The position numbers and the translations under genes are program-made. From Candidatus Contendibacter sp. (GTDB lineage Bacteria; Pseudomonadota; Gammaproteobacteria; Competibacterales; Competibacteraceae): a DNA stretch of 64,000 nucleotides. Where the stretch lies: positions 1 to 64,000 of the forward strand of contig JARSSP010000071.1 of NCBI GenBank assembly GCA_029624675.1, in the 5' to 3' direction. Below are positions 57,246 to 64,000 of the stretch, piece by piece; positions within the stretch are counted from its first letter, which is position 1, and every line of letters starts with the position of its first letter. The notes beneath the pieces were generated by a model, which saw nothing but the letters and a program-made list of their open reading frames with translations, ran no database searches and was not told the DNA's origin.

Positions 57246-58358
57246 TCAGCGTTCCAGCAGGATGCGCAGCATCCGTCGCAAGGGTTCGGCCGCGCCCCAT
57301 AGGAGCTGATCGCCGCAAGTGAACGCCGCCAAATAATCGGGGCCCTGATTCAGCTTGCGCAGCCGGCCCACTGGCACGTTCAGGGTTCCGGTGACAGCGG
57401 TGGGCGTCAATTCACGGATGGAAAGCTCACGCTCGTTCGGCACCACCCTCACCCAATCGTTGGCCGCGCTGATCATTTCCGCTAGTTCATCCAGCGGCGC
57501 GGCTTGCGTCAATTTGATGGTCAGGGCCTGGCTGTGACAGCGCATCGCGCCCACGCGCACGCAGAGACCGTCGATGGGAATTGGGTGATCCGAACGCCCC
57601 AGAATCTTGTTGGTCTCGGCCTGGCCCTTCCACTCCTCGCGGCTCTGACCGTTGTCCATTTGCTTGTCGATCCAGGGAATCAAGCTGCCGGCCAGGGGCA
57701 CGCCGAAGTTCGCGGTCGGGAAATCGCTGGAGCGGAGAGTCTCGGCCACGACGCGATCGATTTTGAGAATCGCCGAGGCCGGCTGATCCAGCCGGTCGGC
57801 CACCGCGCCATGGATCACGCCCATCTGCTGAATCAGTTCGCGCATGTTTTGAGCGCCGGCGCCGGACGCGGCCTGATAGGTCATGGCGGTCATCCACTCC
57901 ACCAGACCATGGGCGAACAGTCCCCCCAGACCCATCAGCATCAGACTGACCGTGCAGTTGCCGCCGATGTAGTCCTTGATGCCTTGAGCCAGCGCGTTCT
58001 CGATCACTGTACGATTGACCGGATCTAGGATGATGACCGCGTCATCTTTCATCCGCAGCGTCGAGGCAGCATCGATCCAGTAGCCCTTCCAACCAGCGGC
58101 GCGTAGTCGCGGATAAATTTCGTTGGTGTAATCGCCACCCTGACAAGTGATGATGATATCCAGCGCCTTCAGATCGGCGATGGATTTGGCATCCTTCAGC
58201 ACTGAAACCTCCCGGTCGATAGCCGGTCCCTGCCCCCCCACGTTGGAGGTGGTAAAGAACACCGGATCGATCAGGGCAAAGTCGTTTTCCGCCAGCATCC
58301 GCTCCATCAGCACGGAACCCACCATGCCACGCCAACCCACCAGACCGACTCGCATCAT
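57246..58358 (-). CDS. asd: Aspartate-semialdehyde dehydrogenase
   Basis: Asd reduces aspartyl phosphate to aspartate semialdehyde for lysine, threonine, methionine and diaminopimelate. NADP motif [18 protein letters not shown], active-site Cys in [10 protein letters not shown], and the catalytic His segment [15 protein letters not shown] are present. ATG 58358 follows GAGGG on the minus strand; 370 residues against 367 in E. coli. The next codon is also ATG. It lies between leuB and fimV, as in Pseudomonas. Confidence 0.96.
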   Translation of the reverse strand: MMRVGLVGWRGMVGSVLMERMLAENDFALIDPVFFTTSNVGGQGPAIDREVSVLKDAKSIADLKALDIIITCQGGDYTNEIYPRLRAAGWKGYWIDAASTLRMKDDAVIILDPVNRTVIENALAQGIKDYIGGNCTVSLMLMGLGGLFAHGLVEWMTAMTYQAASGAGAQNMRELIQQMGVIHGAVADRLDQPASAILKIDRVVAETLRSSDFPTANFGVPLAGSLIPWIDKQMDNGQSREEWKGQAETNKILGRSDHPIPIDGLCVRVGAMRCHSQALTIKLTQAAPLDELAEMISAANDWVRVVPNERELSIRELTPTAVTGTLNVPVGRLRKLNQGPDYLAAFTCGDQLLWGAAEPLRRMLRILLER

Positions 58359-58400
58359 GAAACCGCCCTCATACATGTTTGCATTGACTGATTCAAAGCC

Positions 58401-59045
58401 CTACAACGCCGCCGCCACGGCGTCGCCCATCGCCTGAGTTCCCACCGGGATCATGCCGGGTGCCATGATATCCATGGTGCGCAAGCCCTTGTCCAACACC
58501 CGAGCGACCGCGCGCTCGATCCGTTCGGCCTGCTCCGGCGCGTTTAGGGTATCACGTAACAACATCGCCACCGCCAGAATAGCCGCCAGCGGATTGGCCA
58601 CACCCCGGCCCGCGAGATCGGCAATGGCGCCATGACCCGGCCGATACAGACCCTTGCCATTGGCGTCCAGGCAAGCCGACGGCAACAGGCCGCTGGCAGC
58701 GGCCAACTGGGGGTGGAAAATAACCGGACGCGGATTGAAGGATAGTTCCAGGTCAGCGCACAGGTCCAGCAGGCCACGTTCCGGGCGCAACGATTGCTCC
58801 AACCGATCCCACTTTGGCCCGCCGACCGCGCCGAGCAGGATGGCGTCGGCCGCCCGCGCTTGACGGCGGGTTTCCTCGGGATACGGCGCCCCGAGCGCGT
58901 CCACCGCGCAACCGCCCAGCAAACCGTATTCCAACGTCACGTCCAGGCCGTGTTCCTGGCGCAGACATTCCAACACCTTCACCGCCTCGGCGACAACTTC
59001 CGGACCGACCCCGTCGCCGGGGAGAATCAGGATGTTATGAACCAT
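58401..59045 (-). pseudogene. leuB: 3-isopropylmalate dehydrogenase gene with large internal in-frame deletion
   Basis: The reading frame is intact but encodes 214 residues against about 360 for LeuB. The N-terminal part (LILPGDGVGPEVVAEAVKVLE...LLGAVGGPKWD...LRPERGLLDL) and the C-terminal part (ANPLAAILAVAMLLRD...GLRTMDIMAPGM) are normal. In between, HPQLAAASG joins directly to LLPSACLDANGKGLYRPGHG near 58683-58697. About 146 residues are missing, including the conserved substrate Arg, Tyr, Lys and the Mg-binding Asp cluster. The product should be inactive unless complemented. It is located at the native leuB-asd-fimV position. Assembly collapse is an alternative explanation. Confidence 0.8.
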
Positions 59046-59074
59046 GAATTGTCCTCGATGCGCCACAGCGCGCT

Positions 59075-59104
59075 CCACGCGCTTTCAACCACGCAAGCGC
59101 GTGG
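59075..59104. repeat. 10-bp inverted repeat upstream of leuB
   Basis: CCACGCGCTT (59075-59084) and AAGCGCGTGG (59095-59104) are perfectly complementary with a ten-base loop. It lies just upstream of the leuB start on the minus strand and may be a leader hairpin or operator. No leader peptide was recognised. The rest of the 220-base gap shows nothing further. Confidence 0.4.
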
Positions 59105-59265
59105 AAGCTTAAAGCCCGTTCGTTCACAAAACAAACTCCGGTTCGATGCCCACGGGACGCCTCTGGCGGTTCCAATGCTTCAAGCCCGCGTGATCGGGTT
59201 TGCAAACCCCTCCGTCCCCGTTACCCTAGCGCATCTCGACTACTTTCCAATGGGATCGTGCTCCC

Positions 59266-59511
59266 ATGCGCCGCGACGACATTCTGGCTCTTCTGGTTTC
59301 GCTCGGGATCACCGGCCTGCTGTTGTGGGGGCTGGTGTATTTCGTCACCGAATGGTGGGGACGATTGCCCAAGGGGGTCGCTCTCATCCTCTTCATCCTG
59401 TTGGCCGTGATGGTCATTGGCTATCCGATCTATGCCCTGGCGCGCTGGTCGGATCGCTATCTGGCGCGGGTACGGGAAGCGCGCGGCCCGGATCGCAAGA
59501 CCCCGGACTGA
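59266..59511 (+). CDS. Small inner-membrane protein of unknown function
   Basis: The 81-residue protein has two hydrophobic helices (about 7-27 and 36-57), a short basic N-terminus and a charged, Arg-rich C-terminal tail (RWSDRYLARVREARG). No family was recognised. It begins with ATG 59266 and is followed 24 bases later by the MtfA-like gene on the same strand, so the two are probably co-transcribed. The regular codon use and membrane topology argue that it is real. Confidence 0.65.
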   Translation: MRRDDILALLVSLGITGLLLWGLVYFVTEWWGRLPKGVALILFILLAVMVIGYPIYALARWSDRYLARVREARGPDRKTPD

Positions 59512-59535
59512 CACCGGCACCGTATCGCCATCCCC

Positions 59536-60357
59536 ATGTTCGGCCTGTTTCAACACTGGCGCCGACGCCGCCGACTTGAACGCGCCCGCCTTTCAGAGCT
59601 GGAATGGCAAGCGACGGTCGCCAATCTGCCGGTTCTGGCGGGTCTGACCCCGACGGAATTGGAGCGGTTGCGCGATCTGGCGACGCTGTTCCTGGCGGAA
59701 AAGGCGCTGGATCCAGCGGGGGGGCTGGAATTGACTCCGGAAATGGGGCCGCTGATCGCCGCGCAGGCCTGTCTGCCGATCCTAAACCTGGGGCTGGACT
59801 ACTACCGGGACTGGAGCGCGGTGATCCTGTATCCCGAGGGCTTCCTCGCCCATCACGAATACACCGACCCGAACGGCTTGGTCCATAGCGTTCATCAGCC
59901 ACTGATCGGCGAAGCCTGGGAACGCGGCCCGGTGATCCTGTCCTGGGCCGATATCGTGGACACGCTCGACCAGCCGGGCCTTAACGTGGTGATCCACGAA
60001 ATGGCCCACAAGCTGGACATGCTGACCGGCGCGGTCAACGGTCTGCCGCCATTGCACCGGGGCATGACGGCGCGCAACTGGAGCCGTGCCTTCACCGCCG
60101 CTTACGACCACTTGCGCCGCCAAGTGGACTGGGGCCGGCCAACGGCGCTCGATCCCTACGCCACCGACAGTCCCGCCGAGTTTTTCGCCGTCGCCAGCGA
60201 AGCGTTCTTCGAAACACCGGCGGTGATCGCCGACACCTACCCCGCCGTTTATATCCAACTGCGGGCGTTTTACCGACAGGACTCGCTGGCCCGGCAGGCT
60301 AGCGTTTCCCCTCCAGTCGCGCCCGTCCCTCCCGGTCCACCACCCGAATCCAGGTAA
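59536..60357 (+). CDS. mtfA: MtfA-like zinc-dependent peptidase
   Basis: The 273-residue cytoplasmic protein has the family opening FGLFQHWRRRRRLERARLSE and the zinc motif VVIHEMAHKLDMLTG (HExxH), followed by YATDSPAEFFAVASEAFFE with the distal Glu. E. coli MtfA binds the Mlc repressor and has aminopeptidase activity; whether Mlc exists in this organism is unknown. Its last 59 bases overlap the end of the convergent PrcB-like gene. Confidence 0.92.
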   Translation: MFGLFQHWRRRRRLERARLSELEWQATVANLPVLAGLTPTELERLRDLATLFLAEKALDPAGGLELTPEMGPLIAAQACLPILNLGLDYYRDWSAVILYPEGFLAHHEYTDPNGLVHSVHQPLIGEAWERGPVILSWADIVDTLDQPGLNVVIHEMAHKLDMLTGAVNGLPPLHRGMTARNWSRAFTAAYDHLRRQVDWGRPTALDPYATDSPAEFFAVASEAFFETPAVIADTYPAVYIQLRAFYRQDSLARQASVSPPVAPVPPGPPPESR

Positions 60358-60799
60358 AGTCCACCGCCGGCACGGTCACCAGCAGACAAGGGCTGGTCAT
60401 GACTTGCGCTTGCCGGCGGCCAGGTGGGGGCTCGCGCCAATCCACCCGTATCGTCAATACGCCGGCGCGCAGGGCAGCAACATCATCGGCCAGCCTCAAC
60501 CCATAACCCGCCGTGGACTGTTGGCCCATCGCGATCAACAACACGCCGGCGCGGGGAAAATCCACCACCGGTGGAGGCGACGGATTCAGCCACTGGCGGT
60601 TGATTTGCGCGTACACTTCGCGCCATTCACCAGCATCGGCAATCCAGCGCACGGCGGGGCGGCTCAGCCCACCGCACTGGCCTTGGCTGGCCAAGGCCGT
60701 GATCGGCAGGGTCGCGTCGCCCGCCGCGTTGCCGACCGGTTGGGCGCACCCCGCCACCGCCGTCAACGCCATGGCCCACAGCCCGCCTCGGCGTCTCAT
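60299..60799 (-). CDS. PrcB-like lipoprotein, downstream partner of the subtilisin
   Basis: The 166-residue lipoprotein has signal/lipobox VAGC (about residue 18) and a C-terminal stretch (DFPRAGVLLIAMGQQSTAGYGLRL...VTVPAVDFTWIRVVDREG) that resembles the PrcB C-terminal domain. PrcB proteins take part in protease complexes of the dentilisin type. The start ATG overlaps the stop of the subtilisin gene (ATGA), supporting a joint function such as maturation or anchoring of the protease. The family call is from motif resemblance. Confidence 0.65.
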   Translation of the reverse strand: MRRRGGLWAMALTAVAGCAQPVGNAAGDATLPITALASQGQCGGLSRPAVRWIADAGEWREVYAQINRQWLNPSPPPVVDFPRAGVLLIAMGQQSTAGYGLRLADDVAALRAGVLTIRVDWREPPPGRRQAQVMTSPCLLVTVPAVDFTWIRVVDREGRARLEGKR

Positions 60800-62802
60800 T
60801 GGACGGGGACCATCGTACCGACGTTGACCCCGAAGTTTTGCAGGCTGGGATCGATGGTCTGGAACGACCCTGAGCCCGACCCGCCGCCCGCGACCGCCGC
60901 GGCAACCGCCTTGCTGGCGTTGATCAGGCCATAGCCGAACTGATCGTCCTTGCCGGGCACGCCCAGATCGTCGGTCAGCGCGCCGCTGGTCAACAGATCG
61001 GCAACCTTCTGCGGCGTCAGGCTGGGCGCCACCGCTTTCATCAGCGCGATCACCCCCGCCACGTGCGGCGTCGCCATCGAGGTGCCCACAGCGATCCCAT
61101 AGCCGTTCTCCCGCGCGCCGGTGCTGTCCGAGGCCGCCGTGCTTACCACTCCATCGGGTTGGCCATCCTGATTGACATCTTGCGCGAAGTTACCGCCGGG
61201 CGCGACCACGCTGATCCAGGAACCAAAATTGGAATACGGCGCCCGGGCCTTGTTGATGTCCACGGCGCCGACCGCGATGACGCCAGGAAAGGCAGCCGGA
61301 TAGTTCAACTCGGTGGTGCCGTCGTTGCCAGCCGCCGCGACGATGACGACGCCGGCGGCGCGGGCCTGGTTGCACGCATCCTGAAGACCCGACGAAAAGC
61401 TGGTGCCGCCGATGCTCATATTAATCACGTCGGCGCGACGCGACGGCACCGTGCCCGAATCGTTGGCCAACCCGGCGGCGAAGCGTATTGCCTGTTCGAT
61501 GTCGTAATCGTAGCCACCGCCGATCCCCAACCCCCGCAGCGGCATGACCTTGGCACCGAAGGCGACGCCGGCAACGCCAATTCCATTGTTGGTCGCCGCC
61601 ACCACCGTGCCAGTGACATGGGTGCCGTGGAAGGAACTGTTCCCATTGCTTTCGGAGCGGTCGCCGGGATCGTCGGGATTGGGATCGATGCCATCGCCGT
61701 CGCCGGCGACGGCCGGGTCCTTGATGAAGTCGTAGCCAGCCACCAACTGCCCCTGCAAGTCGGGATGGCTAAGCGCCACGCCGGTATCAATCACCGCCAC
61801 GATGGCGCCGGCGCCCGTGGTCACGTCCCAGGCCTGCGGTAAATTGATCTGCGGGTAATGCCACTGGTATTGGTAATAGGGATCGTTGGGAACGAACAGG
61901 GGCTTGTAAATGTAGTTCAGTTCGGCGGCCGCCACTTCCGGGTCCAGGCGCATTGCCTTAACCTGATACAACGTCTTCAGCTTGTCCAGGCTGGCCGAAT
62001 CGGTGGGTTGAAACCCGCCGGGGAATGGGGACGATTCGGTGCTGGCCAAGGTCCGATAGGTCGCCACCTGCTTCAATCCCGCCAAATCGAATAGAACATT
62101 CCGCTGCCGGGTTTCATGCTTCCGGCCCGCGAATCCGCCCAGTGCATGCACTCGCGCCCGCAGTCCGCCCTGAACCTGGGCCCGTTGATCCGGGAAGCGC
62201 ACGACGGCCTGGCCCACGGCGAACGAATCGCCCAAGCGCAAGCTGGCGGCAGCCGGCCCCCGCGCTGGACCGATGGTCAATTCATAGCGGGACGCCCCTC
62301 GACTCGCTCCCACCAGCACCAGATAGTCGCCGGCGGTCTTGACCGTCAACGACTCGACCCGAACCTGACCAGCCGAAGCGTCGAGCAGATTGCCGTCCAG
62401 ATCGGCCAGCCCCAGGTCCAGATCAGCCTGGACGCCGTCACCGGCGATGGTCAGCGTAACTCGATCACCGGTTCCCAGGCTGACCTCGTACACGTCCACC
62501 AGGTCGCCAGTGGCGCGCGACCGACCTTCGGAACCACTGCCCGGCTGATTGACATAACCCGTCACGACAACGGGGTTGAGAAGAGTTTGAGCAGTCGCGG
62601 CGGTATCGTTGGAAACGAAGAGGGCATTGGGATCGTTGCCGTCGTCGCTGTCCACTGCGACCTCGACCACTGCGTCAAATATTTCAGGCGCTGTGTCGGT
62701 CTTTGCGGAAAGGGCCGAATCGTCGCTGCCAAAGCTCGCTTGCAGCGGCAGACCGACCAACCCCAGCAGGAGAAACGCATACTTCAAAAGTTTCACTTTC
62801 AT
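60796..62802 (-). CDS. Secreted S8 (subtilisin-family) serine protease with N-terminal PPC-like domain
   Basis: The 668-residue protein starts with signal peptide MKVKLLKYAFLLLGLVGLPLQA; ATG 62802 has GAGGAGG just upstream. A pre-peptidase (PPC)-like beta domain follows (about 80-180, GDLVDVYEVSLGTGDRVTLTI), then a propeptide-like region, and the S8 catalytic domain: Asp in VAVIDTGV, His in FHGTHVTGTV, Asn in AAAGNDGTT and Ser in GTSMATPHVAG. PPC domains are more often C-terminal, so the order is unusual. The Asp/Asn-rich insert PNPDDPGDRSE may bind calcium. It could be a type II secretion substrate; this is unproven. Confidence 0.9.
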   Translation of the reverse strand: MKVKLLKYAFLLLGLVGLPLQASFGSDDSALSAKTDTAPEIFDAVVEVAVDSDDGNDPNALFVSNDTAATAQTLLNPVVVTGYVNQPGSGSEGRSRATGDLVDVYEVSLGTGDRVTLTIAGDGVQADLDLGLADLDGNLLDASAGQVRVESLTVKTAGDYLVLVGASRGASRYELTIGPARGPAAASLRLGDSFAVGQAVVRFPDQRAQVQGGLRARVHALGGFAGRKHETRQRNVLFDLAGLKQVATYRTLASTESSPFPGGFQPTDSASLDKLKTLYQVKAMRLDPEVAAAELNYIYKPLFVPNDPYYQYQWHYPQINLPQAWDVTTGAGAIVAVIDTGVALSHPDLQGQLVAGYDFIKDPAVAGDGDGIDPNPDDPGDRSESNGNSSFHGTHVTGTVVAATNNGIGVAGVAFGAKVMPLRGLGIGGGYDYDIEQAIRFAAGLANDSGTVPSRRADVINMSIGGTSFSSGLQDACNQARAAGVVIVAAAGNDGTTELNYPAAFPGVIAVGAVDINKARAPYSNFGSWISVVAPGGNFAQDVNQDGQPDGVVSTAASDSTGARENGYGIAVGTSMATPHVAGVIALMKAVAPSLTPQKVADLLTSGALTDDLGVPGKDDQFGYGLINASKAVAAAVAGGGSGSGSFQTIDPSLQNFGVNVGTMVPVQ

Positions 62803-62917
62803 TCCACCTCCTCTTCCAAAACAAGCCCGACGGGCGCCAACCGTTCGATTACACTGAATAGTGCGCTGAATTTCACGGCAATGACCATGCCGCAATCCTC
62901 GTTATTCCTGGAGCGGA

Positions 62918-63406
62918 CTACAAGAAGTCATCCAGCCCGGCGGGCTCCCAAACGGCGCGTTGTACTCGCCAGCTTCCGCCACGCCGAACCAGTTCGAGAT
63001 CAAAACGATACAGATCGGCATTCATCCCCGCCAGTTCGCTGGCGCTTACCACGGGCCGGCCAGCCATCGCCGCCGCCACGCGGACCGTGGCGCGATCCGG
63101 TTGCAAAAAGGCGATGTCACGAATTCGGGTGAACAGATGGATCGATTGATTGCGCAAGATATGCAGCCGAATCAGGCTCTCCATCGCCTTGCGGTTGTTG
63201 CCCTGGTCATCGGCGTAGTCGTCCGCGATCAGCGCGCGCAAACTCGCCGCGTCGCGCGCCTCGGCCGCGATTTGGGCCTGGGCGATCAGTTCCCGGATTT
63301 GGGTCTCGGGCGAAGTGGCGTCGCGCGAGCAGGCGATCAGCAGCAACGTCAATGTCATGACCGCCCAGACTGGTAACTGGGGGCGGTTGCGGATTACCGT
63401 GCGCAA
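62918..63406 (-). CDS. Small lipoprotein with NTF2-like fold (putative)
   Basis: The hydrophobic signal ends in lipobox LIAC (VWAVMTLTLLLIAC). The mature part (IRELIAQAQIAAEARDAASLRALIADDYADDQGNN...GGSWRVQRAVWEP) looks like an NTF2/SnoaL-type alpha-beta domain, by pattern only. TTG 63406 gives an n-region with two Arg before the hydrophobic core; ATG 63358 lacks one, and ATG 63487 would leave 5 bases to the divergent nudF. The start is therefore uncertain. Confidence 0.65.
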   Translation of the reverse strand: MRTVIRNRPQLPVWAVMTLTLLLIACSRDATSPETQIRELIAQAQIAAEARDAASLRALIADDYADDQGNNRKAMESLIRLHILRNQSIHLFTRIRDIAFLQPDRATVRVAAAMAGRPVVSASELAGMNADLYRFDLELVRRGGSWRVQRAVWEPAGLDDFL

Positions 63407-63492
63407 CGGCGGTTCCCACGGTCCCCGTCCACCTGGATTACAATCGGCGCTCGGTCTGTCCATCATGCTCACCCGCAAGAGAAACATCAGTT

Positions 63493-64000
63493 ATGAATCA
63501 TCGCTTTGAAATTCTTGAGCAGTCCAGCGGCTATCGCGGCTTTTTCCGTCTGGAAAAGTATCGGCTGCGGCACGAATTGTTCGCTGGCGGCTGGAGCCCG
63601 GAGATGATCCGCGAGTGCCTGGAGCGCGGCCACGCGGTCGCCGTCCTGCTCTATGACCCCGAGCGCGACCAGTTGGTTTTACTGGAACAGTTTCGAGTCG
63701 GCGCCCTGGTGTTCCCCGGCGGCCCCTGGTTGCTGGAAATCGTCGCCGGGATCATCGACCACCCCGGTGAAACCACCGAGGATGTGGCCCGACGGGAAAC
63801 CATCGAGGAAGCTGGCTGCGAACTGCTCGACCTCGTGCCGATCCACCACTATTTGGTCAGTCCAGGCGGCACCTCGGAAAGCATTACCCTGTTCTGCGGG
63901 CGGATCGACGCTGGAACCGTCACCGGCGGTGTACGCGGCGTCGCCGCCGAGCACGAAGACATCCAGGTGCACGTAGTTCCCCGAACCGAGGCGCTGGCGT
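63493..64000 (+). CDS. nudF: ADP-ribose pyrophosphatase (Nudix), 3' end outside window
   Basis: The frame is open from ATG 63493 to the window edge, 169 codons. The N-terminus MNHRFEILEQSSGYRGFFRLEKYRLRHELF and the Nudix box GIIDHPGETTEDVARRETIEEAGCE are characteristic of NudF, which hydrolyses ADP-ribose to AMP and ribose 5-phosphate. The PGG...ESITLFCGRIDA segment after the box also fits. It is divergent from the lipoprotein gene. Confidence 0.93.
   Translation, partial: MNHRFEILEQSSGYRGFFRLEKYRLRHELFAGGWSPEMIRECLERGHAVAVLLYDPERDQLVLLEQFRVGALVFPGGPWLLEIVAGIIDHPGETTEDVARRETIEEAGCELLDLVPIHHYLVSPGGTSESITLFCGRIDAGTVTGGVRGVAAEHEDIQVHVVPRTEALA

Overview
The window is a GC-rich, gene-dense chromosomal segment of a gammaproteobacterium. 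Two conserved blocks support this. One is map/glnD divergent from rpsB-tsf-pyrH-frr-uppS-cdsA-dxr-rseP-bamA-skp-lpxD-fabZ-lpxA-lpxB. The other is leuB-asd-fimV beside a type II secretion (T2SS) gene set. AAA/PD-(D/E)XK proteins, a kinase with a formylglycine-type domain and a multi-domain restriction enzyme recall large-genome environmental lineages such as the Competibacter group; that placement is an inference. No rRNA, tRNA, CRISPR array or complete insertion sequence was seen, and no gene-free gap exceeds 300 bases.

Layout. 1-8 kb: the tail of a repeat protein, pyrE, xthA, pgpA, metY, a membrane-anchored nuclease, and a four-gene Mla-type lipid transport operon (permease with STAS domain, ATPase, MCE protein, lipoprotein). 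8-19 kb: accessory genes, namely an AAA/nuclease protein, a peptidoglycan-binding aspzincin-like protein, class II DAHP synthase coupled to a glutamine amidotransferase, a cupin, an MmeI-like restriction-methylation enzyme with a relic of its own 5' end nearby, an EamA exporter and the nadR-pnuC salvage pair. 19-37 kb: the conserved glnD/map and rpsB-to-lpxB block (translation, isoprenoid and phospholipid synthesis, outer-membrane assembly, lipid A). Here lpxD and fabZ form one uninterrupted reading frame. 37-41 kb: a Ser/Thr kinase fused to a formylglycine-type domain whose C-terminus resembles a diversity-generating-retroelement target, then a second AAA/nuclease paralogue. 41-43 kb: metX-metW.

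43-54 kb: T2SS genes gspG, gspH, then gspI-J-K-L-M-N, followed by a lytic transglycosylase. Between gspH and gspI lies an antisense four-gene cassette (44.1-48.6 kb): two radical SAM proteins, a freestanding adenylation/carrier protein and a NeuD/PglD-like acyltransferase. It is partly more AT-rich than its surroundings, its genes overlap or nearly touch, and it has its own candidate promoter. It is the strongest candidate for an undescribed pathway here. 54-64 kb: fimV, asd, a leuB with a large internal in-frame deletion, an MtfA-like peptidase, a secreted subtilisin coupled to a PrcB-like lipoprotein, a small lipoprotein and the start of an ADP-ribose pyrophosphatase gene.

Functional links: metY with metX/metW covers homocysteine synthesis by direct sulfhydrylation. 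The Mla system, bamA/skp/rseP and lpxA/B/D all serve the outer membrane. gspG-N is about half of a T2SS, with gspC-F not in the window. Starts were chosen from ribosome-binding sites, overlaps and family alignment from memory; no database search was possible.
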